DNA of 64,000 bases from Pseudovibrio sp947494035 (GCA_947494035.1 CANLTN010000021.1:8572-72571), one strand, 5' to 3'. Shown: positions 1-8,963, counted from the stretch's first letter. A program made the numbers and translations. Notes: generated by a model not told the origin, from the sequence alone.

Positions 1-813
1 CGTAAGGGACGCGGGAAATCTTCCATGTGGAACTCTATTTCTGCGGTCAAGAATGGCGAGGCAGATGTGGTCGTTTCCGCCGGTAATACCGGTGCTCTCA
101 TGGCAATGTCCAAGTTTTGCCTGCGCACTATGGCCGGCATCGAGCGCCCTGCCATTGCTGCAATGTGGCCGACCACGCGCGGTGAATCCATCGTTCTGGA
201 TGTGGGCGCAACCATTGGCGCGGATGCTCAGCAGTTGATTGACTTTGCCATCTTGGGCGGAGCGATGGCGCGTTCCGTGCACGGGCTGGATGAGCCAACC
301 GTTGGACTTTTGAACATTGGCGTGGAAGAGGTGAAGGGCGTTGAGGAAGTGCGGACTGCCGGCAAGATGCTGCGCGATCTGTCTCCGCCAAACCTTATTT
401 ATTCCGGCTTTGTTGAAGGCAATGACATTGCCAAAGGCACCGTTGATGTTGTGGTGACTGAAGGTTTTGCAGGAAATATTGCGCTCAAAACCGCGGAAGG
501 GACAGCAAAACAGTTTGCTGGCTATCTGCGAGCTGCTATGAGTCGTACTGTTATGGCGAAGATTGGCTTCCTTTTTGCACGCGGAGCGTTTGAGCGACTG
601 CGTGATAAAATGGATCCTCGCAAGGTGAATGGCGGCGTGTTCCTCGGCCTTAATGGCATTGTCATTAAGAGCCATGGTGGAACTGATGCCGAAGGCTTCG
701 CCTGCGCAGTAGAGCTGGCCTACGATATGGCCAAGAACAAACTGATAGAAAAGATCTCTGATGATCTGATAAACTACCATCGCGGTCGTTTCTCAGAAGC
801 TGAAGAAAACTGA
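1..813 (+). CDS. plsX: phosphate acyltransferase PlsX (5' truncated by window edge)
   Basis: Converts acyl-ACP to acyl-phosphate, the first step of the PlsX/PlsY route to phosphatidic acid; a peripheral membrane enzyme. The reading frame is open from base 1 and about 270 residues remain, so the N-terminal part (roughly 70-90 residues in this family) lies outside the window. Recognisable family blocks are VVSAGNTGALMA, VLDVGA, LLNIGVEE, FVEGNDI and VTEGFAGNIALK, with a C-terminal SHGGTDAEGF segment. The next gene, fabH, starts 10 bases after the stop, as in the conserved alphaproteobacterial plsX-fabH pair, so the two are probably cotranscribed. Nothing odd apart from the edge truncation. Confidence 0.96.
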   Translation, partial: RKGRGKSSMWNSISAVKNGEADVVVSAGNTGALMAMSKFCLRTMAGIERPAIAAMWPTTRGESIVLDVGATIGADAQQLIDFAILGGAMARSVHGLDEPTVGLLNIGVEEVKGVEEVRTAGKMLRDLSPPNLIYSGFVEGNDIAKGTVDVVVTEGFAGNIALKTAEGTAKQFAGYLRAAMSRTVMAKIGFLFARGAFERLRDKMDPRKVNGGVFLGLNGIVIKSHGGTDAEGFACAVELAYDMAKNKLIEKISDDLINYHRGRFSEAEEN

Positions 814-823
814 AGGGTTTAAA

Positions 824-1801
824 GTGAAGGCACTTCGCTCTGTGTTTTTGGGCTGCGGTAGTTACCTGCCCAAAAAAGCACTAACTAACCAGCAGCTCAC
901 CGAGTTTGTTGACACTTCTGATGAGTGGATCGTTCAGCGTACCGGGATCAAGAACCGTCATATAGCCGCAGAAGGTGAGTTTACCTCACATCTTGCGCTT
1001 AAAGCGGCTAAGGCTGCACTGGAAAATGCAGGTGTTGATGCTCAGGACATCGATTTGATCGTGCTGGCAACCTCTACACCTGATAATACGTTCCCGGCAA
1101 CGGCTGTTGATGTTCAGGCTGCGCTTGGGATCAACCACGGCTTTGCTTTTGATATTCAGGCAGTGTGCTCTGGCTTCGTTTATGCTGTCACCACGGCTGA
1201 TGCATACTTGCGCGGCGGTCTGGCAAAACGTGCGCTTGTGATTGGCGCGGAAACGTTCTCCCGCATTCTGGACTGGGAAGACCGTACAACCTGCGTTCTG
1301 TTTGGTGATGGTGCGGGCGCTGTCGTCATGGAAGCGCAGGAGGGTGCGCCTTCTCTTGAAGAGAGCGGTGTGCTGACGTGTCAGCTGCGCTCTGATGGTC
1401 GCCACAAAGACAAGCTTTATGTGGATGGTGGTCCGTCTACCACCCAGACAGCAGGCCATCTGCGTATGCAGGGCCGTGAAGTGTTCAAGCATGCAGTTGG
1501 TATGGTCACTGATGTGATCGAGGCTTCTTTTGAAGCGACTGGCACAACTGCGGAAGATCTGGACTGGTTCGTGCCGCATCAAGCCAACCAGCGCATTATT
1601 GACGCGTCTGCGAAGAAACTTGGCATCGCGCCTGAAAAGGTAGTGAAAACAGTTTCCGAGCACGGCAACACGTCGGCTGCATCGATTCCCCTGGCACTTG
1701 ATAGCATCGTTAGATCCGGTGATGTCAAAAAGGGTGATTTGATCATGCTTGAGGCGATGGGGGGGGGCTTTACCTGGGGTTCCGTGCTCCTTAAGTGGTA
1801 A
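824..1801 (+). CDS. fabH: beta-ketoacyl-ACP synthase III (FabH)
   Basis: Condenses acetyl-CoA with malonyl-ACP to start type II fatty-acid synthesis in the cytosol. It is 325 residues long, the usual FabH length. The catalytic triad is visible: Cys115 in AVCSGF, His252 in VPHQANQR and Asn282 in HGNTSAAS. The C-terminal glycine-rich MGGGFTWGSVLLKW matches the family. It starts with GTG, preceded by a GAAGGG ribosome site; no ATG start fits as well. It follows plsX by 10 bases, so a shared transcript is likely, and precedes ihfA by about 135 bases. Confidence 0.97.
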   Translation: MKALRSVFLGCGSYLPKKALTNQQLTEFVDTSDEWIVQRTGIKNRHIAAEGEFTSHLALKAAKAALENAGVDAQDIDLIVLATSTPDNTFPATAVDVQAALGINHGFAFDIQAVCSGFVYAVTTADAYLRGGLAKRALVIGAETFSRILDWEDRTTCVLFGDGAGAVVMEAQEGAPSLEESGVLTCQLRSDGRHKDKLYVDGGPSTTQTAGHLRMQGREVFKHAVGMVTDVIEASFEATGTTAEDLDWFVPHQANQRIIDASAKKLGIAPEKVVKTVSEHGNTSAASIPLALDSIVRSGDVKKGDLIMLEAMGGGFTWGSVLLKW

Positions 1802-1936
1802 AAAGGGGCATAAAAACCCAAAGGGTTGCATTTCTTGGCAAATGAGCTGTTGACGCTGAGGCCGGTTGGTCATACCGTAACTTGTTGAAAGCAAGCTTTA
1901 TTCTTACGGATCATGGCTTTACCGGAGGAGGGTGGA

Positions 1937-2248
1937 ATGGGTAGTCACACTGTAACCCGCGCAGATTTGTGTGAAGCGGTTTACCAGAAGGTCGGCCTGT
2001 CTCGAACTGAATCTGCCGAACTCGTTGAACAGGTCCTTGCAGAAATTTCTGCCAGCCTGGAGAACGGCGAGTCTGTCAAATTGTCTAGCTTTGGCTCTTT
2101 TATTGTTCGCTCCAAAGGTGAACGCATTGGTCGTAACCCAAAAACGGGTGAGGAAGTTCCGATTTCTCCACGCCGGGTTATGGTCTTCAAGCCAAGCAAT
2201 GTTCTTAAACAGCGCATCAACGATGCTCTGGTTGAGGGCGCCAGCTAA
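1937..2248 (+). CDS. ihfA: integration host factor subunit alpha
   Basis: DNA-bending nucleoid protein that pairs with IHF beta. The 103-residue product has the HU/IHF fold: an N-terminal helical dimerisation part (RADLCEAVYQKVGLSR), then GSFIVRSKGERIGRNPKTGEEVPI, which is the arm and minor-groove wedge region, and a final VFKPSNVLKQRIN helix. The ATG at 1937 is preferred over the in-frame ATG at 1913 because the strong GGAGGAGGGTGG ribosome site lies just before it. The shorter start also gives the normal family N-terminus. The following merR gene is a frequent neighbour in alphaproteobacteria. Confidence 0.95.
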   Translation: MGSHTVTRADLCEAVYQKVGLSRTESAELVEQVLAEISASLENGESVKLSSFGSFIVRSKGERIGRNPKTGEEVPISPRRVMVFKPSNVLKQRINDALVEGAS

Positions 2249-2290
2249 TTTGCTGCCCCGAGAATAATAAGGTTTTAGAGGGTCTGCATC

Positions 2291-2950
2291 GTGGAGAAGA
2301 GCGCCGACGCGTTCCGAACAATTAGTGAAGTAGCTGTTGAACTGGATCTGCCGCAGCATGTTCTGCGGTTCTGGGAAACAAGATTTGCCCAGATCAGGCC
2401 TCTGAAACGAGGCGGTGGTCGCCGCTACTACAGACCTGACGATCTTGAGCTTTTGCGCGGTATCCGCCATTTGCTCTATGGGGAAGGCTACACGATCAAG
2501 GGCGTGCAACGTATCTTGCGAGAGCAAGGCGTGCACGTTGTTATGGATGTCTGGAAAGAGGGGAGTGGCGTTGTCATTCCGAACTCCTCCGGCACTGTGA
2601 CACCTGTTGGTGTTGCGCCTGATCCATCTCAAGCTCCTGCCCAGTCCGCGCAAAGCGCTCCGCAAACTGAGACTGCGGTGCTTGAGGCGAGTGAGTCTGA
2701 AAGCGATCTTGCTGTTGAAAGCGAGCCTGAGCCGGAGATGCCTCTACCGTCTGGCTTATTGCCGGATGATATTCCTGACCAGCATGGTAAAGGTGGTCAC
2801 GGCGCATTTGGTTTTATGGACCGCTTTATGGGCTCCGAGAAGGAACAGGCTACGCGTTCTTCCGGTCTTTCCAAGGATGATGTAGACAGGCTGCAATCCA
2901 CGCTCTTTGAGCTTCTGGAGTGTAAGCGTATGTTGGATCAGGCTCGATAA
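2291..2950 (+). CDS. MerR family transcriptional regulator
   Basis: A 219-residue regulator. Residues about 10-80 form a MerR winged helix-turn-helix (TISEVAVELDLPQHVLRFWETRF, then GGGRRYYRPDDLELL). The rest is a low-complexity, acidic and proline-rich linker with repeated Glu/Ser/Pro and no recognisable effector domain, then a short C-terminal helix. No metal-binding cysteine cluster is visible, so it is not a typical metal or redox MerR. The start is GTG. It sits 42 bases after ihfA, matching the ihfA-merR order of many rhizobia and relatives, where the function is not well defined. The ligand and targets cannot be told from sequence. Confidence 0.9.
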   Translation: MEKSADAFRTISEVAVELDLPQHVLRFWETRFAQIRPLKRGGGRRYYRPDDLELLRGIRHLLYGEGYTIKGVQRILREQGVHVVMDVWKEGSGVVIPNSSGTVTPVGVAPDPSQAPAQSAQSAPQTETAVLEASESESDLAVESEPEPEMPLPSGLLPDDIPDQHGKGGHGAFGFMDRFMGSEKEQATRSSGLSKDDVDRLQSTLFELLECKRMLDQAR

Positions 2951-3024
2951 TCAGAAGTTGGCTGATCAGTGAATTTTATTCTTGGGCGTTCGGCAGCTTT
3001 TATCAGGCGGCGCCCTTTGCTGTT

Positions 3025-3453
3025 TCAGGTGCGCTGAAATTCATCGCGTAAGATGATCGTGGTTGTCAGGTCATGTACGCCTTCAATGGTTGCGATTGTG
3101 TTGCGGACATTGTTGAGGTGTTCCATCGAGGCAGCGACAACTTCCACCACCAGATCCAGTTCTCCACTAACCGAGCTTACCCGTTTGACCTCTGGAAATG
3201 CTGCCAGAGTGTCGAGGATGTTGAGCATGGGTGTGCGTGACAGGCGGATGAACAGGAAGGCCGAGATGTTAGCGGGATCAAGACCTCCGATATCTGCCCG
3301 ATAACCTCGAATGGTCCCGTTTTTTTCCAGCCGTGTGATGCGTTCGCTTGTGGCGCTGCGTGACAGGTTGATGCGAGCTGCCAGCGTTTTGATCGGGATG
3401 CGCGCTTCTTTGGAGAGGATTGCGATGATCTGGCGGTCGATAGCGTCGTGCAT
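3025..3453 (-). CDS. Lrp/AsnC family transcriptional regulator
   Basis: A 142-residue regulator with an N-terminal helix-turn-helix (DAIDRQIIAILSKEARIP through LSRSATSERITRLEKNGTIRGY) and a C-terminal RAM ligand-binding/oligomerisation domain (VKRVSSVSGELDLVVEV, then TTTIILRDE). The start at 3453 is chosen because an AAAGGA site lies just upstream and the product then begins directly at the DNA-binding domain; an upstream in-frame start at 3528 would add an unmatched leader. It is divergent from the kinase-M23-aminotransferase fusion across about 140 bases. Local regulators of this family often control the neighbouring amino-acid catabolic gene, which is the inferred role. Confidence 0.92.
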   Translation of the reverse strand: MHDAIDRQIIAILSKEARIPIKTLAARINLSRSATSERITRLEKNGTIRGYRADIGGLDPANISAFLFIRLSRTPMLNILDTLAAFPEVKRVSSVSGELDLVVEVVAASMEHLNNVRNTIATIEGVHDLTTTIILRDEFQRT

Positions 3454-3592
3454 TGAAGGTCCTTTGATAGAACTGACAGGAAGAGTGCTGTCAAAAAAAC
3501 TCTTAATCACGACATAATGACGGTGCAACTGACATAAGGTCGGTTTTTTGAAATATCAGAGTAGGATATGTTCGGGTCAACCGGAGAGGCCC

Positions 3593-6500
3593 ATGACTGA
3601 TATTAATTTTCCTGCCCCGAAATTTGACCGTGCGCGTATAGCCGCCCTTTTGCTGGAGCATTGGGGGCTGACTGGGGCTTTGTCTCCCCTGGAAAGTGAG
3701 CGTGACCAGAACCATCGCCTTGACGCGGAGGATGGAACACGCTGGACGGTCAAGGTGGTCAACGCCAGTGAGCCTGAGCTTGAAACTGGTTTTCAGACAG
3801 CGCTCCTGCAGCATCTTGCCATTTCTTCGCCTGAGCTTCCAATGCCGCGTTTGAGGCTGACCAAGGGTGGTGAGGCGATTCAGAGTGTCTTTGGACCGGA
3901 TGGTGCGCGTCATGCTATGCGGGTTGTCTCGTGGGTGGATGGTCTTCCGCTTGCTGAGACTGCGCGGGAAGAGGGTGTTGTTGGCAGTCTGGGCATGTTG
4001 CTTGGAAAGATGGACCGGGCATTGCGCGGCTTTATGCATCCGGGGGCATTGCGGAGTTTTGAATGGGATATTCGGGCTGCAGGGGAAGCGCGGGCGCGTC
4101 TTGGTGCAATTGCGGACCCTGACCAGCTGCGCGTTCTGGAGTACTTTCTCGACCGATTTGACCGGCTGGTTGCACCGAAACTTGCCGGGCTGAGGGCGGC
4201 GGTTATCCATAATGATGCGAATGACTGGAATGTTCTGGTTGATCCTAAGGATCACTCCCAGGTTTGTGGTCTGATTGACTTTGGTGATAGCGCGCATACA
4301 CCGGTGATTGCGGAGGTTGCGATTGCTGCGGCCTATACGATTATGGAAAGCAGTGATCCGATTGGGGCAGCAGCGGAGCTGGCGGCGGCCTATCATGGGG
4401 AAAATGCGCTGGAAGAAGAGGAAGTTGACCTTCTCTTTGATCTGATCGCTATGCGGCTTGTGACCAGCGTAACGCTTTCCGCGCTTCGTAAGGATGAGCG
4501 GCAGGATAACCCTTACCTTGCTGTTAGCGAGGCCCCTGCGTGGACCTTGCTTTATAAGCTTTATGGGATGAAGCCTGCTTTTGCGACCGCGATTCTGCGC
4601 AAGGCCTGTGGGTTTGAGGCTGTGCGAGGGGCTCATAGGGTGGCAGAATTCTGCGCTAAGAATCGCAATTCGTTTGCGTCTTTGTTTGCGCGTCACCCCA
4701 TGCTCATGTCAAAGGCGCTGGTGCCTTACGGGGATGCTGACCATGAGATGACGGTGACCTCCCGTCGGCGGCAGCCGGAAGAGGCGCAGGAGTGGTGGGA
4801 GGATTTTTGTGAAGCCCACGGTGTTGAGCTTGGCATTGGTCCATGGGGGGAAAGCCGCAGTGTTTACTCCTCCGACTTTTTTGAAAGCCGCTTTATTGAT
4901 GGGGAACGGCGCACCAACCACTTGGGGTTCGATTTGTTTTTGTCGGCCGGAACCCCGGTTTACGTGCCCATGGATGGAACGGTTCGTTCTGTTGTGATTG
5001 AGACCGACCCGCTTGGGTATGGCTGTATGATTGCGCTGGAGCATAAGACCGACTGTGGGCAGCTGTTTGTGAGCCTTTGGGGCCATATGGCGCATGAGGC
5101 AGCGATGCGTCTGAATGCTAGCGATGTGATTAAGGCCGGTGAGCTGCTCGGCTATCTTGGGGATGATGATGAAAATGGCGGTTGGGCGCCCCACCTGCAC
5201 CTACAGCTGTCAGCGGATGTTTCGCTGAGTGCCGAAGAAATCCTTGGTGTTGGTGAAGAGAAGTATCTTGATGTGTGGGCGGAGATGTTCCCGTCGGCCA
5301 TCGATTTTGCAGGCCTTCCACATGAAGTTCTTGGGAGTGTGGGACGTAGCGTGGATGAGATTGTTTCTTCCCGCCGACAGACTCTGTTGCCGAACCTTTC
5401 TATCTCCTACAGCGAGCCTATAAAGTTTGTGCGTGGTGAAGGTGCTTACCTGATTGACCATCGCGGGCGGGCGTATCTGGATTGCTTCAACAATGTTTGC
5501 CATCTGGGCCATGCACACCCTGAAGTGGTTGAGGCTCTGTCTCATCAAGCAAGTCTTCTGAACACCAATACCCGCTATCTACACGACAATATTGTTGAGT
5601 ATTCCGAGCGCCTTACCGCGACACTTCCGGATGATCTTGCGGTTGCTTCTTTCGTGTGTACAGGCAGTGAGGCGAACAGTCTCATGCTCCGCATGGCAGA
5701 GGCGCATACGGGGCGACGTGATGCGGTTGTTCTGGATTGGGCTTATCATGGCACCACGCCGGAGCTGATTGCGCTGAGCCCTTATAAATACAAGCGCAAG
5801 GGGGGTAAGGGGCGTCCTGATCATGTGTTTGAGGCAGCGATCCCGGATACCTACCGCGCACCTGCTGACTGGACACCTGAGGAGATCACGCAGCGCTACG
5901 TGGACAGTGTGGCCGAGCAGTTGGCGCTGATGAAGAAACAAGGCCGAGCGCCTGCGTTCTTCATTGCTGAATCCATTCCAAGTGTGGCCGGTCAGGTTTT
6001 TCTGCCGGATGGTTATCTGGAGGAGGTTTACAAGCTGATCCGTGCCGAAGATGGTTTGTGTGTGGCGGATGAAGTGCAGGTTGGATTTGGCCGCGTGGGG
6101 TCACACTGGTGGGCCTTTGAAACGCAAGGTGTGACGCCGGATGTGGTGACTATGGGTAAGCCTATTGGCAACGGTCACCCCATGGCTGCGCTGGTGACCA
6201 CGCGGGAGGTGGCAGCCAGCTTTAATAATGGGATGGAGTACTTCAACACCTTTGGTGGCAATCCGGTTTCCTGTGCGGTTGGGCTTTCTGTTCTTAATGT
6301 GATTGAGCGGGATGGGCTGCGCGAAAATGCCCGTGTGGTTGGCGCCTATATTCTCTCAGGCTTGCGTAAGTTGATGGAGAAATACGAGGTCATCGGTGAT
6401 GTGCGTGGTATGGGTCTGTTCCTTGGTGTTGAAATGGTGAAAGATCGCCGGACAAAAGAGCCTGCCACAGAGGCGGCCAGACGGGTGGCGAACCGTGCGA

Positions 6501-6655
6501 AGGATCTTGGCATCTTGATGGGCACTGAAGGCCCCTTTGATAATATCTTGAAGATGCGCCCACCGATGATTTTTTCTAAGGAAAATGCGGATTATCTGCT
6601 GGACGTGCTGGATCAGGCCATAAATGAATCAGTTTCAGCTTTGGAAACCATGTAG
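3593..6655 (+). CDS. phosphotransferase / M23 peptidase / class III aminotransferase fusion
   Basis: A three-domain protein of 1020 residues. Residues about 20-330 are an APH/choline-kinase-type phosphotransferase with the Brenner motif at His206-Asp208 (VIHNDANDWN) and the metal-binding Asp229 in LIDFGD. Residues about 430-560 are a LytM/M23 fold with ligands His443 and Asp447 (HLGFD) and HLH beginning at 534. Residues about 590-1015 are a fold-type I class III aminotransferase with the PLP lysine at 856 (TMGKPIGNG). The ATG at 3593 follows GGAGAGG. Fused or separate, the kinase and transaminase-fold domains are related to hydroxylysine kinase and phosphoethanolamine/phosphohydroxylysine phospho-lyases. 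Phosphorylation of an amino alcohol or hydroxy-amino acid followed by elimination is therefore plausible. The M23 part has no signal peptide and its job is unknown. Confidence 0.9.
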   Translation: MTDINFPAPKFDRARIAALLLEHWGLTGALSPLESERDQNHRLDAEDGTRWTVKVVNASEPELETGFQTALLQHLAISSPELPMPRLRLTKGGEAIQSVFGPDGARHAMRVVSWVDGLPLAETAREEGVVGSLGMLLGKMDRALRGFMHPGALRSFEWDIRAAGEARARLGAIADPDQLRVLEYFLDRFDRLVAPKLAGLRAAVIHNDANDWNVLVDPKDHSQVCGLIDFGDSAHTPVIAEVAIAAAYTIMESSDPIGAAAELAAAYHGENALEEEEVDLLFDLIAMRLVTSVTLSALRKDERQDNPYLAVSEAPAWTLLYKLYGMKPAFATAILRKACGFEAVRGAHRVAEFCAKNRNSFASLFARHPMLMSKALVPYGDADHEMTVTSRRRQPEEAQEWWEDFCEAHGVELGIGPWGESRSVYSSDFFESRFIDGERRTNHLGFDLFLSAGTPVYVPMDGTVRSVVIETDPLGYGCMIALEHKTDCGQLFVSLWGHMAHEAAMRLNASDVIKAGELLGYLGDDDENGGWAPHLHLQLSADVSLSAEEILGVGEEKYLDVWAEMFPSAIDFAGLPHEVLGSVGRSVDEIVSSRRQTLLPNLSISYSEPIKFVRGEGAYLIDHRGRAYLDCFNNVCHLGHAHPEVVEALSHQASLLNTNTRYLHDNIVEYSERLTATLPDDLAVASFVCTGSEANSLMLRMAEAHTGRRDAVVLDWAYHGTTPELIALSPYKYKRKGGKGRPDHVFEAAIPDTYRAPADWTPEEITQRYVDSVAEQLALMKKQGRAPAFFIAESIPSVAGQVFLPDGYLEEVYKLIRAEDGLCVADEVQVGFGRVGSHWWAFETQGVTPDVVTMGKPIGNGHPMAALVTTREVAASFNNGMEYFNTFGGNPVSCAVGLSVLNVIERDGLRENARVVGAYILSGLRKLMEKYEVIGDVRGMGLFLGVEMVKDRRTKEPATEAARRVANRAKDLGILMGTEGPFDNILKMRPPMIFSKENADYLLDVLDQAINESVSALETM

Positions 6656-6661
6656 ACTGTC

Positions 6662-6688
6662 AAAAAAGGGCCAAAGTCTGGCCTTTTT
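6662..6688 (+). terminator. Rho-independent terminator after the fusion gene
   Basis: The stem GGCCA/TGGCC with a five-base loop is extended by flanking A and T runs and followed by six T. It lies 7 bases past the fusion gene stop. Confidence 0.75.
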
Positions 6689-6701
6689 TAACTGAAGAAT
6701 A

Positions 6702-6733
6702 AGCGGACGACAGAAGGTTGTCTCCGCTTTTTT
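6702..6733 (+). terminator. second terminator-like hairpin
   Basis: AGCGGA/TCCGCT with an inner GACA/TGTC stem, followed by six T. It may back up the terminator just upstream. The remaining bases up to 6912 hold no supported gene. Confidence 0.6.
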
Positions 6734-6912
6734 CTTGTCCTGAGGGCCATATTGATGAGGCGAAGCGTGAATTCTGTTTATGCTAAATGCCGGAGGTGTC
6801 GCTCTCGACGATGATGTCAGGGATGTTTCGGCTTGTTGTATCGGGGTTGTTTTTAAACGGGTTGGAGTTCCACCCGAACCGGACAGACCCCAGAGTTTGA
6901 CGGTGGGCAAAT

Positions 6913-7218
6913 ATGGTAAGCATTGAGAGCAGCGAGAGCATTACCGCTTGGGGCGAACAGACATTTGGTAAGGTGTCTGACCTAAATACGTTGATTGAAC
7001 GAGCTAAAGAAGAGCTGGAAGTATTACAACAGGCCATCGAGAACGGTGAGAGTGTACGCAATGTTGTGGCTGATGCAGCCGAGATTGCGATTCTAATGCA
7101 CCGCCTTGTTGGTTTGCATGGTGCTGAACTTTCATTTGCAATTGACGAGAAAATGGCTCGTAATCGCACTCGTATCTGGTCTCTGGCCGGTGATGGCACC
7201 GGTCGCCGCGTGGCCTGA
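6913..7218 (+). CDS. MazG-like dATP/dGTP pyrophosphohydrolase-type protein
   Basis: A 101-residue protein whose pattern matches the phage-associated dATP/dGTP pyrophosphohydrolase (MazG-like) domain. It has W-x3-TFG near the start, a KEELEVLQ acidic helix, VADAAEIAIL as the second acidic helix that would bind magnesium, and a closing IDEKMARNRTRIW segment. This family hydrolyses nucleoside triphosphates to monophosphates and is common in phages and in alphaproteobacterial genomes near phage genes. It begins a short same-strand series with a DUF2793 protein and an endolysin, but the 112-base spacer makes a single operon uncertain. The assignment rests on motif pattern only. Confidence 0.7.
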   Translation: MVSIESSESITAWGEQTFGKVSDLNTLIERAKEELEVLQQAIENGESVRNVVADAAEIAILMHRLVGLHGAELSFAIDEKMARNRTRIWSLAGDGTGRRVA

Positions 7219-7330
7219 GTTTGCATTTGTTTGCGCAGGTTGATCTACCTGCTGTCTTTTCCTGATTTATCCCCCTTGCTGCGCTGAATGATACGCTGGT
7301 GCGTAGACTATGCGATCTATGGGGATTTAG

Positions 7331-8101
7331 ATGAACGAGACGACGACGCATCTTCAACTGCCGATTTTGGCAGCTGCACAGGCACAAAAGCATGTAACGC
7401 ACAACGAAGCGCTGGCTCTGATTGATCTGGTTGTGCAGCTTTGTGTTGTTTCAAACAGTATTAGCGCGCCTCCGGATGCGCCAGAAGAGGGTGCGCGTTA
7501 TATCGTGCCCGTTGGTGCCGTGGGTGATTTCTCCGGCCATGACGGTGACATTGCTGCCTTTGATGGTGGTGCATGGCGTTTCTTGAAGCCGGTTGAGGGT
7601 TGGGCTGCCTGGGTGCAGAGCCTTGGTGCGATGCAGATCTTTTCTAGCGGCAGGTGGAACGGGTTATCTGCTGTTGCAGGACTTGGCGTTGATAGCAGCA
7701 CTGGCGGTGCCGCGTTTAAGCAGGAAGCTTCGGTGCTTTGTGAGAGTGAGCACAAGGCGCAGAGCCAGTTTGTGACTGTTGATGAGCTGATCTCGGTTTC
7801 CGGCAGCTTTACGGAAAGCACGCTTGTTATCCCTTCCAGAGCGATTGTCTTTTGCGCCGCCACCCGTGTGGTTGAAGCTGTGACGGGTGCCAGTTCTTAT
7901 GGCTGCGGGATTTCGGGTGAGACCAGCAAGTTTGGTGGTTCGTTGGGAGTTGCAATGGGGTCCAACAATGCGGGTGTGATTGGGCCAAGTGCCTTTTACT
8001 CTGATACACCGCTGCGCCTTACCGCAAATGGCGGCAATTTTACTGGTGGCAAGGTCCGGTTGTCACTGCATTATTTCCTGCCTGTTGTGCCGCAAGGCTG
8101 A
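7331..8101 (+). CDS. DUF2793 domain protein (phage/GTA tail or spike-like)
   Basis: A 256-residue protein opening with the diagnostic DUF2793 signature: HLQLPILAAAQAQKHVTHNEAL, followed by LDLVVQL-like sequence and the GARYIVPVGAVGDFSGHDGDIAAFDGGAW block. The family is found in alphaproteobacterial prophages and gene transfer agents as a surface or spike component. The C-terminal half (about 110-256) is Ser/Gly/Thr-rich and beta-like, ending in RLSLHYFLPV, as expected for a receptor- or sugar-binding tip. The GGGGATTT leader gives a reasonable ribosome site. An endolysin gene follows 93 bases downstream. No capsid, portal or terminase genes are near, so this is an isolated structural gene, a satellite of a GTA locus, or a prophage remnant. 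Confidence 0.85.
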   Translation: MNETTTHLQLPILAAAQAQKHVTHNEALALIDLVVQLCVVSNSISAPPDAPEEGARYIVPVGAVGDFSGHDGDIAAFDGGAWRFLKPVEGWAAWVQSLGAMQIFSSGRWNGLSAVAGLGVDSSTGGAAFKQEASVLCESEHKAQSQFVTVDELISVSGSFTESTLVIPSRAIVFCAATRVVEAVTGASSYGCGISGETSKFGGSLGVAMGSNNAGVIGPSAFYSDTPLRLTANGGNFTGGKVRLSLHYFLPVVPQG

Positions 8102-8194
8102 TTCTAATTTCCTGAGGTTTCCAAGATCGCACGTGCGGCCTTTTTTGGTTTCTACTGGAGGCTTTGGGCCTCCTTGTTTTGTTGGAGGATGCTG

Positions 8195-8785
8195 ATGAAA
8201 TCCACGTTTGATCTGATTATTGCTGATTTGCTGCACTCTGAGGGTGGATTTGCAAATCGCAGCCGCGTGGCTGATCCGGGCGGACCGACCCACTACGGTA
8301 TTACCCATAGCACTTTGAGTGCGTGGCGGGAGAGGCCCGTCAGTGTGGAAGAGGTTCGGGCGCTGGGCCAGTCAGAAGCAATCGAGATTTACCGTGTGCA
8401 GTATTGGAATGGAGTGCAAGGCGACCAGTTGCCCGTTGGACTCGACTTTGCGCTCTTCGACTTTGCTGTGAACTCTGGGCCAGCGCGGGCAGTGAAGACG
8501 TTGCAGGCCCTTCTTGGTGTGGGCGTTGATGGTGTGCTCGGGAGCAAGACGCTGGCGGCGATAAAGCAGCATCCTACGGCCCTTCTGGTTAACGAGCTTT
8601 GTGTACAGCGGCTGGCTTTCATGAAACGGCTTCGGAATTGGCCTTACAACAAAAATGGCTGGTCGCGCCGGGTCCGTGATGTGCAGAAGCGGTCGTTTGA
8701 ATTGATTACGTCGCTGGAAATACTGGACGTATCTAATGATCCAGAAAAAGCGGATGACGTGGTTTTGAACACGGCTGAGCAATAA
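8195..8785 (+). CDS. GH108-type endolysin (peptidoglycan hydrolase)
   Basis: A 196-residue lysozyme of the glycoside hydrolase 108 type with the putative catalytic Glu in LLHSEGGF near the N-terminus, then DPGGPTHYGIT. The second half, from about residue 90 (NSGPARAVKTLQALLGVGVDGVLGSKTLAAI), is the peptidoglycan-binding-like domain typical of this family. The ATG at 8195 is chosen because it sits 6-8 bases after GGAGG; upstream in-frame starts precede the ribosome site. There is no signal peptide, so release would need a holin, and no holin gene is visible beside it. It follows the DUF2793 gene, which supports a phage or GTA lysis role. Confidence 0.88.
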   Translation: MKSTFDLIIADLLHSEGGFANRSRVADPGGPTHYGITHSTLSAWRERPVSVEEVRALGQSEAIEIYRVQYWNGVQGDQLPVGLDFALFDFAVNSGPARAVKTLQALLGVGVDGVLGSKTLAAIKQHPTALLVNELCVQRLAFMKRLRNWPYNKNGWSRRVRDVQKRSFELITSLEILDVSNDPEKADDVVLNTAEQ

Positions 8786-8963
8786 AATTTTGGCGCGACT
8801 TACGTTGCGGTTCTGGAAAATTCCCCAGTGAACTAGAGGGAATGGACCTTCTATAGGGGTAGTACCTACGCCGTTCTGCTGAGGATGGTTTAATGTGCAT
8901 GCGTTGTCCAAATACAACCCAAGCACCAACATTCTGAACTGCTAGAAAGGCATTACAGGTTTC

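Noticed and set aside
3503..4696. Long minus-strand open frame antisense to the fusion gene
   Set aside because: It mirrors the codon bias of the real plus-strand gene, lacks a domain, and overlaps the Lrp start region; an antisense shadow.
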